64,000 nucleotides of DNA, taken from CAVTJL01 sp963828215 (GTDB lineage Bacteria; Pseudomonadota; Alphaproteobacteria; Geminicoccales; Geminicoccaceae). Under the pieces are notes generated by a model. That model saw only the letters and a list, made by a program, of their open reading frames with translations, was not told where the DNA came from and made no database searches. Where the stretch lies: NCBI GenBank assembly GCA_963828215.1, contig CAWHFO010000016.1, positions 114,004-178,003 of the forward strand. Reading direction: 5' to 3'. Made by a program: the position numbers and the translations under genes. Shown here piece by piece: positions 9,891 to 19,338 of the stretch (the stretch's first letter is position 1; each line of letters starts with the position of its first letter).

Positions 9891-10709
9891 TCATGCGGCG
9901 GGAGCGGCGGTCGGCGGCGTCAGGGCCAGCATCGCCAGAAGCCCGCCGTCGACCTTGAGGTCGGTGCCGGTGATCCAGGCGCTGCGCGGGCCGGCGAGAA
10001 AGGCCACCGCCTCGGCGATGTCCTCGGGCCGCCCGAGCCTGCCGAGCGGCAGCTTTCTTCCCTGCTCGGCCAGGATGGCGCCGCTGTCGGCGCCGGGGAA
10101 CATGGCCTCCCAGGACCGCCGGAGCATCGGCGTGTCGGTGGGGCCCGGGCAGACGGCGTTGACCCGGATGCCGTCGGCTGCATGGTTCAGGGCCATGCCG
10201 CGGGTCATGCCGAGCAGCGCCGTCTTGCTGGTGACGTAGGCGATGCGCTCGCCCAGCGTGGCGAAGGAATGGACCGAGGCGAGGTTGACGATGGCCCCGC
10301 CGCCGCGCTCGCGCATGCGCGGGATCGCGTGCTTGCAGGCATTGAAGACGCCGTCGAGATTGATCCCCATCGCCGCCCGCCAGTCGTCCTCGCTGGTCCC
10401 GACCACGCTCCCGAAGGTGCCGACCCCGGCATTGTTGACCAGAATGTCGACCCCGCCGAAGCGTTGGGCGGCGAAATCCACCAGCCCGGACATCGCCTCG
10501 CTCGAGGCCACGTCGGCCGCCCGGCCGTCGACCTCGAGGGCGCGACCGCGCAGCCTGGCCAGGGCCGCCTCGACGCCGGCGGCCTTGCGAGCGCAGATGA
10601 CCACGGCAGCCCCGGCCTCCGCGAGCCGCACCGTGATGGCCTCGCCGATACCCGCGGCACCGCCCGTAACGATCGCGACCTTGCCGGCGAACTCCCCGGG
10701 CTCGCTCAT
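9891..10709 (-). CDS. Short-chain dehydrogenase/reductase
   Basis: Classical SDR of 272 residues, intact. It shows the cofactor motif TGGAAGIG, the NNAG motif, the catalytic Tyr/Lys pair in YVTSK, and a C-terminal ITGTDLKVDGG. The start ATG 10709 overlaps the stop of the upstream dehydrogenase (TGATG), indicating translational coupling. It probably oxidises a hydroxyl of the compound brought in by the neighbouring sugar-type importer; the substrate is not identifiable. Confidence 0.88.
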   Translation of the reverse strand: MSEPGEFAGKVAIVTGGAAGIGEAITVRLAEAGAAVVICARKAAGVEAALARLRGRALEVDGRAADVASSEAMSGLVDFAAQRFGGVDILVNNAGVGTFGSVVGTSEDDWRAAMGINLDGVFNACKHAIPRMRERGGGAIVNLASVHSFATLGERIAYVTSKTALLGMTRGMALNHAADGIRVNAVCPGPTDTPMLRRSWEAMFPGADSGAILAEQGRKLPLGRLGRPEDIAEAVAFLAGPRSAWITGTDLKVDGGLLAMLALTPPTAAPAA

Positions 10710-11641
10710 CAGGCCCGATCCCTGCTCCCCGGTCTCGGCGCGAGGCGGACCTCGATCCCGGCCTCGCGCTCGCGGACTCTGAGGACGCTCGTGAAGTCGT
10801 CGGTCGCGAAGCCCGCCTCGCAGGCCTGGCGGAGCGCCTCGAGCACCCCCCGCCCGACCGGCGCGTCGACCCCCATCTCGCCCGCCAGGCCCAGCGCCAG
10901 CCGCTGATCCTTCATCGACAGCCGCGTGAAAAAGCCGGGCGCGAAGTCGCCCTTCAGGGGCTTGCTCGGCAGGAACTCGCCGAGCTGGCGGCTGCCGGCG
11001 AAGGTGCTCATGACGAGCTTCTGGATGTCCTCGAGCGCGAGGCCCGCCTTGACGCCGAAGGTCAGCGCCTCGCAGTGCAGCGCCATGATCCCGGCCGAGA
11101 TGTAGTTGTTGACGAGCTTCATGGCGTGCGCGTTGCCGAGCGGCCCGCAATAGGTGAAAGTGTCGCCCATGCAGCGCAGCACCGGCATCGCCCTCTCGAC
11201 GTCGGCGGGATCGCCGCCGGTCATGATGGCGAGCGTGCCGGCCCGGGCATTGTCGACCGTGCGGGCCACGGGCGCATCCATCATCCGCGCCCCCTTGGCC
11301 GTCACCGCCGCGCCGATCTTCCGGGTCGTGCCGGGATCGACCGTGCTCATGTCGATATAGAGGGCGCCGGGCCTGAGGCCCTCGAGCACGCCGCCGGGCC
11401 CGAGCGCCGCCTTCAGCACGTCCGGCGCGTCCGGCACCATGGTGATGACGATGTCGGACGCGGCCGCCACCTCCGCGGCCGTGCCCCGTCCCTCGGCGCC
11501 CAGCGCCGCGAGGTCCGCCACCCGGCCCTGGTCGAGGTCGAAGACGACGAGCGGAAAGCCCTTCTTGACGATGTTGGCCGCCATGGGCTGGCCGATCGTG
11601 CCGAGCCCGACAAACCCCACGACAGTGCCCGCGACCGTCAT
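10709..11641 (-). CDS. 3-hydroxyisobutyrate dehydrogenase-like enzyme
   Basis: Intact 310-residue beta-hydroxyacid dehydrogenase. It has the Rossmann motif GFVGLGTIGQPMA, the DMSTVDPGTTRK loop, and the catalytic Lys in GNAHAMKLVNN. It is the first gene of the operon leading into the SDR and sugar-type ABC genes. The frameshifted paralogue at 886-1799 has the same layout, and this intact copy served as the reference for placing its breaks. Family members act on 3-hydroxyisobutyrate, tartronate semialdehyde or similar compounds. Confidence 0.87.
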   Translation of the reverse strand: MTVAGTVVGFVGLGTIGQPMAANIVKKGFPLVVFDLDQGRVADLAALGAEGRGTAAEVAAASDIVITMVPDAPDVLKAALGPGGVLEGLRPGALYIDMSTVDPGTTRKIGAAVTAKGARMMDAPVARTVDNARAGTLAIMTGGDPADVERAMPVLRCMGDTFTYCGPLGNAHAMKLVNNYISAGIMALHCEALTFGVKAGLALEDIQKLVMSTFAGSRQLGEFLPSKPLKGDFAPGFFTRLSMKDQRLALGLAGEMGVDAPVGRGVLEALRQACEAGFATDDFTSVLRVREREAGIEVRLAPRPGSRDRA

Positions 11642-11820
11642 CCTGCGATGCCTCCCAGGCGCCAGCCGTCGCTCGAGGCGGTCCGGGCCATCCGTCTTCT
11701 CGTGTGCGGCGGAGGATAGAAACGCCCGGCACCGCCCGCAAGCGTCGCAGGGCGCGAGCCGGGCCAATTCTCGGCCAGGAGGGCATCGGCCGGGCGACGG
11801 GGTGACGGGACGGCCGTCCG

Positions 11821-11849
11821 GCCCGCGCCGCGAGCTGCCGGGCGCGGGC
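11821..11849 (-). terminator. Hairpin after the TRAP operon
   Basis: A 9-bp GC stem (11821-11829 with 11841-11849) around an 11-base loop lies 10 bases past the stop of the TRAP large permease gene on the minus strand. It is a plausible intrinsic or processing hairpin without a clear U-run. Confidence 0.45.
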
Positions 11850-11858
11850 GCCCCGGGG

Positions 11859-13154
11859 CTACTGCACCACCGCCGACCCGAAGAGGGCGTTCGGCAGCAG
11901 GAGCGAGATCCACGGCACGTAGGTGACGATCACGAGAAAGGCCAGAAGCACCATCAGCCAGGGCAGGGCGGCCCGGACCACCTCGAGCACGCCCATGCCG
12001 GTGATGCCCGAGGTGACGAAGAGGTTGAGGCCGACCGGCGGCGTCACCATGCCGATCTCCATGTTGACCACCATGATCACGCCCAGATGGATCGGGTCGA
12101 TGCCGAGCTTGACGGCGATCGGGAAGAGGATCGGCGCCAGGATCAGGATGATCGCCGAGGGCTCCATGAAGTTGCCGGCGATCAGCAGGAGCACGTTGAC
12201 GACGATCAGGAACTGCCAGGGTGCGAGGCCGGCCGAGAGGATCTGCTGGGCGATGCTCTGCGGGATCTGCTCGGTGGTCAGCACATGGGCGAAGAGCATG
12301 GCGTTGCTGATGATGAACAGCAGCATCACCGTGACGCGGGCGCTGTCGATGAGGACCCGCCCGACATCGGCCGGCCTCAGGTCCCTGTAGACGAAGACGG
12401 CGACGAGGAAGGCATAGACGGCGGCCACGGCGGCGGCCTCGGTCGGCGTGAAGATGCCGCCATAGATGCCGCCCAGGATGATGACGATCAGGAGCAGGCC
12501 CCAGAGCGCCTCGCGGCCGGTCCTCAGCCGCTCGGCCCAGGTCGCCCGCGGCTGGCGCGGCAGCTTCTTGATGGTCGCCACGACCCAGATCGCGACCATC
12601 AGCATCAGCCCGAGGAGGATGCCCGGGATCACGCCGGCCATGAACAGGCGGCCGACCGAGCTCTCGGTCGCGGCCGCATAGACCACCATGACGATCGAGG
12701 GCGGGATCAGGATGCCGAGGGTTCCGGCATTGCAGATCACGCCGGCCGCGAAGTCCTGGCTGTAGCCGATCCGGATCATGCCGGCGATGACGATCGAGCC
12801 GATCGCCACCACGGTGGCGGGCGAGCTGCCCGAGACCGCGGCGAACAGCATGCAGGCCAGAACCGACGCCATGGCGAGGCCGCCCCGGAAGTGGCCGAGG
12901 CAGGCGATCGCGAAGTCGATCATGCGCCGCGCCACCCCGCCGGTGGTCATGAAGTTGCCGGCGAGGATGAAGAAGGGGATGGCCAAGAGCGTGAACTGCT
13001 CGCTGGTCTGGAAGAACTTGAGGACCAGGGAGGCCAGGCTGTCGTCGGCGAAGAGGAGGATGGTGAGCAGGCTGGCGAGGCCGAGCCCGATGGCGATCGG
13101 CATGCCGAGGACGAGAAAGGCAAAGAGGCTGGCGAAAAGGAACGCGGTGGTCAT
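11859..13154 (-). CDS. dctM: TRAP transporter large permease DctM
   Basis: Inner-membrane subunit of a tripartite ATP-independent periplasmic (sodium-driven) carrier, 431 residues and intact, hydrophobic throughout. Characteristic segments include FFILAGNFM, GILIPPSIVMVVYA and EIGMVTPPVGLNLFV. Its start ATG overlaps the end of the small-permease gene by four bases. Together with 13151-13708 and 13737-14747 it makes a complete TRAP system for an organic acid. Confidence 0.93.
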   Translation of the reverse strand: MTTAFLFASLFAFLVLGMPIAIGLGLASLLTILLFADDSLASLVLKFFQTSEQFTLLAIPFFILAGNFMTTGGVARRMIDFAIACLGHFRGGLAMASVLACMLFAAVSGSSPATVVAIGSIVIAGMIRIGYSQDFAAGVICNAGTLGILIPPSIVMVVYAAATESSVGRLFMAGVIPGILLGLMLMVAIWVVATIKKLPRQPRATWAERLRTGREALWGLLLIVIILGGIYGGIFTPTEAAAVAAVYAFLVAVFVYRDLRPADVGRVLIDSARVTVMLLFIISNAMLFAHVLTTEQIPQSIAQQILSAGLAPWQFLIVVNVLLLIAGNFMEPSAIILILAPILFPIAVKLGIDPIHLGVIMVVNMEIGMVTPPVGLNLFVTSGITGMGVLEVVRAALPWLMVLLAFLVIVTYVPWISLLLPNALFGSAVVQ

Positions 13155-13708
13155 GGACCCGGCGATCCTGCCGGATGCTGCCCGGCAGCGAGGCCATGCT
13201 CCTTCAGCGCCTCGGCCGCCTCGTCGGCGAGCTCGAAGCCCCTGGCGCGGCCGCGCAGGATCAGGACGGCCTGCTCGAGCAGGCGCACGAAAAGAAGAAA
13301 GAAGCCGATCGGCAGGCCGAGGCTCAGGATCCAGCGCTGGACCGGGATGTCCTCGCCCAGGACGCCCAGCATCCGGAGCTTGGCGATGTAGAACCAGGCG
13401 CCGTACAGCATGAGCGCCGCGTAGAAGAGGCAGAGCCCGATCGCCAGGAGCCCCGCGAGCCGCCGAAGCCTCGTCGGCAGCGCCTTCACGGCGAAGTCGA
13501 CGCCGATATGCGCATGCACCCGCACGCCGTACGACATGCCGATCAGGATCAGCCAGGCGAACAGGTAGGTGTCGGCCTCGAGCGCCCAGATCAGGCTCGA
13601 GTTGAAGGCGTAGCGGAGGACCACCTGAAGGAAGGTGAGGAGCGTCATGGCGGCCAGGATCAGGGCCAGGAGCCCCTCCTCGACGTGCCCGACGACCCGC
13701 CCGATCAC
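13151..13708 (-). CDS. dctQ: TRAP transporter small permease DctQ
   Basis: 185-residue membrane protein with about four hydrophobic segments and the DctQ-type stretch FLQVVLRYAFNSSLIWALE. It lies between the binding protein and the large permease, in the usual P-Q-M order, and overlaps dctM by four bases. The C-terminus (AEALKEHGLAAGQHPAG) is hydrophilic and unconserved in type. Confidence 0.9.
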   Translation of the reverse strand: MIGRVVGHVEEGLLALILAAMTLLTFLQVVLRYAFNSSLIWALEADTYLFAWLILIGMSYGVRVHAHIGVDFAVKALPTRLRRLAGLLAIGLCLFYAALMLYGAWFYIAKLRMLGVLGEDIPVQRWILSLGLPIGFFLLFVRLLEQAVLILRGRARGFELADEAAEALKEHGLAAGQHPAGSPGP

Positions 13709-13736
13709 CGGGCGTCCTCCGCGTCGCCTCGGCCGG

Positions 13737-14747
13737 TCAGCTCGCGCCGGTGTTCGACGCCTTGGCCGCCTCGACGACGTCCTCCCCGATCTGGCTCTTG
13801 AACTTGTCCCAGACCGGCGTCATCGCCGCCTTCCAGGCCGCCCGCTGCTCCTTGTCGAGCTCGATGATCTCGCTGGTGCCGGCCTTGACGATCCGCTGCT
13901 TGTCGCCCTCGTTGAGGTCGCCCGCCTGCTTGTTGGTCGCGGCGGTCACCTCCGCCACGATCTTGTCGAGCTCGTCGCGCACGTCGCCGGGCAGGCCCGT
14001 CCAGAAGTCGGTCGAGGTAAGCAGCATGTAGTCGATGACACCGTGGTTGCTCTCGGTGATGTATTTTTGGACCTCGTAGAACTTCTGGGAGTAGATGTTC
14101 GACCAGGTGTTCTCCTGTCCGTCGACGGTGCCGACCTGGAGGGCCTGATAGACCTCGGAGAAGGCCATCTTCTGCGGATTGGCCTTGAGCGCCTCGAACT
14201 GGGCGACGAGCACGTCGGATGCCTGGATGCGGAACTTGAGGCCCGCGGCGTCGGCCGGCATCCTCAGCGCCTTGTTGGCCGAGAGCTGCTTCAGGCCGTT
14301 GTGCCAGTAGGCGAGGCCGTGAAAGCCCTTGTCGTCCATCGAGCTCAGCATGGCCTTGCCGACCGGGCCGCTCTGGAAGCGGTCGACCGCCGCCATGTCG
14401 TCGAACATGAAGGGCAGGTCGAACACCTGGAGCTTCTTGGTATAGCGGTCGAACTTGGAGAGCGAGGGCGCGATGATCTGCACGTCGCCCAACGCCAGCG
14501 CCTCCATCTCCTTGGCGTCGCCGAAGAGCTGCGAGTTCGGGTAGACCTCGACCTTCGCCTTGCCCGCGAGCCGCTCCTCGACGAGCTTCTTGAACATCAG
14601 GGCACCCTGGCCCTTGGGCGTGTCGTTGGCCACGACGTGGCTGAACTTGATGGTGATCTCCTTGGCCTCCGCGGCACCGCTGAAGCCGAGGGCCGTGGCC
14701 GCCGCACCGGCGGCGCCGATCGACAGGACGGAGCGACGATTGAGCAT
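13737..14747 (-). CDS. dctP: TRAP transporter solute-binding protein DctP
   Basis: Periplasmic DctP-type receptor, 336 residues and intact. The signal peptide MLNRRSVLSIGAAGAAATALG ends near AEA and contains an Arg pair. Family features are EVYPNSQLFGD, LKFRIQASDV (with the Arg that binds the carboxylate in this family), and NTWSNIYSQKF. First gene of the dctPQM operon and divergent from the sialidase-like gene. The ligand should be a carboxylated solute. Confidence 0.92.
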   Translation of the reverse strand: MLNRRSVLSIGAAGAAATALGFSGAAEAKEITIKFSHVVANDTPKGQGALMFKKLVEERLAGKAKVEVYPNSQLFGDAKEMEALALGDVQIIAPSLSKFDRYTKKLQVFDLPFMFDDMAAVDRFQSGPVGKAMLSSMDDKGFHGLAYWHNGLKQLSANKALRMPADAAGLKFRIQASDVLVAQFEALKANPQKMAFSEVYQALQVGTVDGQENTWSNIYSQKFYEVQKYITESNHGVIDYMLLTSTDFWTGLPGDVRDELDKIVAEVTAATNKQAGDLNEGDKQRIVKAGTSEIIELDKEQRAAWKAAMTPVWDKFKSQIGEDVVEAAKASNTGAS

Positions 14748-14881
14748 GGGGATGCCTCCTGATCGCTTGCTGCGGACCCGGAAGCGCAGGGCGCCCGCGG
14801 TCGCAAGGTTGCGCTCTGAGACGCATAGCTGCCATGTTTCGGCGCGTTGGGCAAATCCGCTTCCGGCGAGCGCGGTGGCGC

Positions 14882-15847
14882 ATGCCTGATCCGGGCCCCG
14901 ATCCGCGGCCACGCCGGGCCTTCGTGTTCGAGGCGGCGCCTTTCCCAGAGGCCCATGCCTCGACCATCGCCGAGATCGCCCCGAGCCGGCTGGCCTGCGC
15001 CTGGTTCGGCGGCACGCGGGAGGGCGCTGCCGACGTTCGCATCTGGCTGGCCCTCGCGGCCGGCGACGGCTGGCGCGAGCCCCGCCCGGTCGCGAGCGGC
15101 AGCGGTCCTCGTGGCCTCCCGCTACCTTGCTGGAATCCCGTTCTCTTCCAGCCCCGGACCGGCCCGCTTCTGCTCTTCTACAAGGTCGGCCCGAGCCCCA
15201 AGCTCTGGTGGGGCATGGTGATGCGCTCGGCGGACGGCGGCCTGAGCTGGTCGCCGGCCGAGCGGTTGCCGCGCGGCATCTATGGGCCGATCCGGAGCAA
15301 GCCGATCGAGCTCAGGGACGGCACGCTCGTCTGCCCGTCGAGCACCGAGCTTTTCGGCTGGCGCTGCCGGATGGAGCTGACGCGCGACCACGGCCGGACC
15401 TGGAGCCGGTCGCCGATCCTCAATCCTTTTCTGTCGTTTCGCGCGAACCAGCCGACCATGCTGCGGCACGCCGACGGCCGGCTCCAGGCCCTCTGCCGCA
15501 GCAAAGAACGAAAGATAGTAGAAAGCTGGTCGAGCGACGGCGGCCGGACCTGGTCGCGCATGCGCGCCACCGCGCTGCCCAACCCCAACAGCGGCATCGA
15601 CGCCCTCACCCTGGCCGATGGCCGCCATCTGCTGGTCTACAATCAGAGCCGGACGGCGCGGACGCCGCTCGGCGTCGCCCTCTCGGAGGACGGCCGAGCC
15701 TGGCGTGATCTCCTCGTGCTCGAGGACGATCCAGGCGAATATTCCTATCCTGCCATTGTCCAGGGCAACGACGGCCGTGTCCACATCACCTATACGTGGC
15801 GGCGGCAGCGCATCCGCCATGTCGTCATCGAGCGGGTGCCGGGCTGA
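14882..15847 (+). CDS. Sialidase-family (BNR/Asp-box) protein
   Basis: 321-residue six-bladed-propeller-type protein. Three Asp boxes are visible: SADGGLSWSP, TRDHGRTWSR and SSDGGRTWSR. An ATG at 14834 would add 16 Arg-rich residues; ATG 14882 is preferred. There is no signal peptide, so it is likely cytoplasmic and may be a hydrolase or lyase acting on an imported sugar acid rather than a secreted neuraminidase. It is divergent from the TRAP operon; TRAP carriers often import acidic sugars, which makes a joint role reasonable. Confidence 0.78.
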   Translation: MPDPGPDPRPRRAFVFEAAPFPEAHASTIAEIAPSRLACAWFGGTREGAADVRIWLALAAGDGWREPRPVASGSGPRGLPLPCWNPVLFQPRTGPLLLFYKVGPSPKLWWGMVMRSADGGLSWSPAERLPRGIYGPIRSKPIELRDGTLVCPSSTELFGWRCRMELTRDHGRTWSRSPILNPFLSFRANQPTMLRHADGRLQALCRSKERKIVESWSSDGGRTWSRMRATALPNPNSGIDALTLADGRHLLVYNQSRTARTPLGVALSEDGRAWRDLLVLEDDPGEYSYPAIVQGNDGRVHITYTWRRQRIRHVVIERVPG

Positions 15848-15862
15848 GCTACGAGGGGGGCC

Positions 15863-16801
15863 ATGAAGGCGGCTGGAGAGCTCGGGACGGGCACGGAGGC
15901 GGCACTGGCGCCGGGTGTGGCCGCCGCGGCGGGGCTGGCCGTGCTGATCTGGGCCGCCACGCCGATCGCGACCCGCTGGGCCGTGGGTGTTCTCGACCCG
16001 CTGGCGGTGGGCATCCTGCGCCCGGTGCTGGCGGGGGCCGTGGCCCTGCCGATCGCCCTGGCGCTGCGCCTGCCGCGACCGCCCGGCCCGGCGGGCTGGG
16101 GGCTCCTGTGCATTGCGGCGTTGGGCGGCGCCGTGATCTTCCCCATCCTCTTCAGCCTCGGCATGCGCGACACCTCGGCCGCCCATGCCGGGCTGATCCT
16201 GGCGGCCCTGCCGATCTTCACCGGCCTCATCGTCGCGGTCGTCGACCGGCGGCCGCCGCGCGGGCGCTGGTGGCTCGGTGCCGCCGTGGCGCTGGCCGGC
16301 GAGGCGCTTCTGGTATCGTTCCGCTTCGGCAACCTCACGCACGCTCCCGGCAGCCTGCGCGGCGATCTCGTCCTGCTCGTCTCCTGCATCGCCTCGAGCG
16401 GCGGCTATGTCGCCGGTGCCAAGCTGGCGCGGCGCATGCCGGCGCTCGCCATCACCTTCTGGAGCGTCACGGTCGCGGCGGTCGTGGCCCTGCCGCTCCT
16501 GCTCCTCAGCGATGCCCGCTGGGCGGCGGTCGGCACCGGCGGCTGGCTCTCGATTCTTTATCTGTCGCTGGGCTCGACGGTGCTGGCCTATATCGCCTGG
16601 TACTGGGCGCTCGACCGGGGCGGCCTGTTGCGGATCGCCACCTGGCAGTTCGCCCAGCCGATCGTCACGGTTCTGCTGGCGGCCCTCCTTCTGGGCGAGC
16701 CCGTGACGCCACCGCTGCTGCTGGCCGGAGCGATCATCCTCGTCGGCATCCAACTCACCCGCGGTCGAGCCCGCCAGCTCGGGGAGACTGACAAAAAGTG
16801 A
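15863..16801 (+). CDS. EamA/DMT-family transporter
   Basis: 312-residue drug/metabolite-type exporter with ten hydrophobic segments arranged as two EamA repeats (about residues 20-150 and 165-300). The second repeat ends in the typical region QFAQPIVTVLLAALLLGEPVT. It starts 15 bases after the sialidase-like gene and ends overlapping the next gene by four bases, so it sits inside a co-transcribed plus-strand unit. Substrate unknown. Confidence 0.85.
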   Translation: MKAAGELGTGTEAALAPGVAAAAGLAVLIWAATPIATRWAVGVLDPLAVGILRPVLAGAVALPIALALRLPRPPGPAGWGLLCIAALGGAVIFPILFSLGMRDTSAAHAGLILAALPIFTGLIVAVVDRRPPRGRWWLGAAVALAGEALLVSFRFGNLTHAPGSLRGDLVLLVSCIASSGGYVAGAKLARRMPALAITFWSVTVAAVVALPLLLLSDARWAAVGTGGWLSILYLSLGSTVLAYIAWYWALDRGGLLRIATWQFAQPIVTVLLAALLLGEPVTPPLLLAGAIILVGIQLTRGRARQLGETDKK

Positions 16802-18132
16802 AAAAAACAAGAATCGGCTGTGGGGCGGGCTTTTCGGCCGACCGGCTCGACCCGGCAGTCGACCTCGCCCGGCGCGGACAGCTCGACTGGCTGGTCTTCG
16901 AGTGCCTGGGCGAGCGGACCATGGCCTTCGGCCATCGCGATCGACTGCGCGACCCGGCGCTCGGCTACAACAGCCTCCTCGCCCACCGCCTCCGCGCCGT
17001 GCTGCCCGCCTGCCGCGCCGGCGGGCACCCGCATCCTCACCAACATGGGTGTCGCCAATCCGCGCGCCGCGGCCGAGCTGGCAAGAGGGATCGCGCGCGA
17101 GCTAGGGCTCGAGTGGTCTGCGCATCGCCTGGGTCGAGGGCGACGAGGTGACGGACCGGATCGGCCCGGACACGCCGCTCTGGGAAGGCGGCGACGGTCG
17201 CCGACACGGGCCTCCGGCTGGTCGGCGCCAATGCCTATGTCGGCATCGAGGCGCTCCTGCCGGCGATCGCCACCGGCGCGGAGGTCGTGCTGTGCGGCCG
17301 TGCCGCCGATCCCTCTCTTTTTCTCGCTCCTGCGGTTGCTGCCTTCGGCTGGGCCGCGGACGACTGGGCGCGGCTCGGCGCCGGCACGCTCGTGGGCCAT
17401 CTCCTGGAATGCGGCATGCAGGTGACGGGCGGCTATTTCGCCGACCCCGGCCGCAAGGAGGTGCCCGACCTCGCCCGCTGCGGGTTTCCGCTGGCCGAGG
17501 TCGCGGGCGACGGCACGGCCGTGATCACCAAGCTGGGGGGTACCGGCGGCTGCGTCACGCCCGCGACCGTGAAGGAGCAGCTGCTCTACGAGGTCCACGA
17601 TCCCGCCCGCTACCTCACGCCGGACGTCACCGCCGATTTCTCCGGCGTTGCGATCGAGGAGATCGGGCCCGATCGGGTCCAGGTCGGCGGTGCCGGCGGT
17701 CGTCCGAGGCCGGAGCGGCTCAAGGTCACGGTCGGCTTCGACGGCGGCTTTCTGGCCGAGGCGGGCATCTCCTATGCCGGGCCCGGAGCCCAGGAGCGGG
17801 CCGCCCTCGCCAGGGACGTGCTGGCGACGCGGATGCGCGAGGTCCAGGGCTACGAGGGCGCCCTCCGCCTCGACCTCGTGGGCGTCGACAGCCTGCACGG
17901 CACGGCTCTCGCCTACCCGACCAGCAGCCGGGACGTCCGGGTGCGGGCCGCGCTACGGTCGACCGAGCCTCGCTGGGCCGAGCTCTTGCTCTGGGAGGTC
18001 GAGGCGATGCTCTGCTGCGGCCCGGCCGGCGGCGGCGGCTTTCGCGGCACCATCACGCCCTCGGTCGTCACACGCTCGGCCAGCATCGACCGAGCGCTCG
18101 TCTCCACCCGCGTCGAGGTCCTGGAAGCATGA
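16798..18132 (+). CDS. AtuA-like protein, DUF1446 family (three frameshifts)
   Basis: Large AtuA/DUF1446-type protein of acyclic-terpene or branched-acid utilisation clusters; its biochemical role is unproven in the family. The N-terminus reads KKTRIGCGAGFSADRLDPAV, and later blocks include TGGYFADPGRKEVPDL, ITKLGGTGGCVTPATVKEQL and LVGVDSLHGTA. Single-base insertions near 17028, 17112 and 17186 split the first third into four frames; corrected length is 443 residues. It overlaps the preceding transporter gene and the following small AtuA-related gene, so the three should be coupled. Confidence 0.8.
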
Positions 18133-18449
18133 CCCTCGTGCCGCTCCGCGCCATCGCCCATGCCCGCGCCGGCGACAAGGGCGACATCTCGAACGTCTCC
18201 GTGTGGGTCGACGACCCCCGCCACTACGAGGCCGTGAGGGCCCAGCTCACGCCCGCGCGCCTGAAGGCAACATTCCCGAAGCTCCTTCGGGGCCGCATCG
18301 AGCGCTTCGAGCTGCCCCATCTCCACGGCCTCAACCTCGTCCTGCACGAAGCCCTCGAGGGCGGCGTCAACAGCTCCCTCAACCTCGACAGCCATGGCAA
18401 GAGCTTCTCTTTTCTGGTCCTCGGACTCGAGATCGAGCTGGAGGGATAA
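18129..18449 (+). CDS. AtuA-related C-terminal domain protein
   Basis: 106-residue protein that is fused to the C-terminus of AtuA in other genomes, here encoded separately. It contains the conserved block HARAGDKGDISNVSVW near the start and a C-terminal SSLNLDSHGKSFSFLVL. The start ATG 18129 overlaps the stop of the AtuA-like gene (ATGA). The two proteins probably act together. Confidence 0.82.
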   Translation: MTLVPLRAIAHARAGDKGDISNVSVWVDDPRHYEAVRAQLTPARLKATFPKLLRGRIERFELPHLHGLNLVLHEALEGGVNSSLNLDSHGKSFSFLVLGLEIELEG

Positions 18450-18528
18450 GGTCGACCTCGCCCGGACGAACAGAGACTTGATCGGCTGTCTGTATCGGGC
18501 GCCAGGGAACTGTGGCCGATCGGCTCCC

Positions 18529-19128
18529 TCAGAGGACGCTGAAAACGCGGCCGGTCAGGGCGCCCTCGACGCTCTTGGCGTAGGCGAGGGCGGCGCGGGC
18601 CGCGGGCACCGGCTCGTGGCCGCGGAAGAAGGCGCCGTAGGCCGGCATCGATTCGAGGATCACCCCTGGGCTCACCGCGTTGATGCGCAGCCCCCGTGGC
18701 AGCTCGATCGCGGCGGCGCGCACGAAGGCGTCGAGGGCGCCGTTGACCATCGAGGCCGAGCTGCCGGCGCGGACCGGGTCATTGCTGAGCACGCCGCTCG
18801 TGAGCGTGAACGAGCCGCCGTCGGCGATGTGCTCCCGCCCGATCAGGACGAGATTGATCTGGCCCATCAGCTTGTCCCGGAGGCCGACCGCGTAGCCGGC
18901 CTCGTCGAGCTGATCCAGGGGCGCGAACTTGACCTTGCCCGTTGCCGAGACGAGGGCGTCGAACCGGCCGATGCGGGCCAGCCCCGCCCGGATCGATGCC
19001 TCGTCGGTGATGTCGAGCTGCACGTCCCCGCTCCTGCGGCCGACGGCCACGATCTCGTGCCGCGGGCCCAGCTCCGCCGCCACCGCCCGGCCGATGGTGC
19101 CGGACGCTCCGACCAGAACGATGCGCAT
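18529..19128 (-). CDS. Short-chain dehydrogenase, small
   Basis: 199-residue Rossmann enzyme starting MRIVLVGASGTIGRAVAAEL at ATG 19128. It is shorter than classical SDRs and has no Tyr-x-x-x-Lys pair; the segment after LTSGVLSNDP reads SSASMVNGALDAFVRAA, as in small YdfG-unlike SDRs. It may be an atypical SDR or an NADPH-binding reductase. It is convergent with the AtuA pair and divergent from the pRiA4b-type gene. Confidence 0.8.
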   Translation of the reverse strand: MRIVLVGASGTIGRAVAAELGPRHEIVAVGRRSGDVQLDITDEASIRAGLARIGRFDALVSATGKVKFAPLDQLDEAGYAVGLRDKLMGQINLVLIGREHIADGGSFTLTSGVLSNDPVRAGSSASMVNGALDAFVRAAAIELPRGLRINAVSPGVILESMPAYGAFFRGHEPVPAARAALAYAKSVEGALTGRVFSVL

Positions 19129-19338
19129 CTCTTTTCTCCTTGCCCTCCAGTGTGCCCGCCGTGCCGACCAGGTCAAGGCGGCCGCGATGTCCGCATGGAT
19201 CGGGGCGGCGAGGTCGAGCGCTGTCGATCCGGCGGCCGGGCTCGAGGACGTGCCTCGGCGGATCGACGGTCACCTCGCCACCGGACCGATCGATCTCCTC
19301 CGCTGGACCTCGAACGACCGGCCTGCCATCCTGGCCGT

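Noticed and set aside
9891..11786. A 631-codon frame suggesting a fused dehydrogenase
   Set aside because: The upstream part is the shadow of the hydroxyisobutyrate dehydrogenase-like gene; the SDR starts at 10709 with a TGATG overlap.
11439..13391. A 650-codon plus-strand frame over the TRAP genes
   Set aside because: Low-complexity Asp/Arg/Gly-rich translation antisense to dctM and dctQ, a typical artefact of high-GC codon bias.
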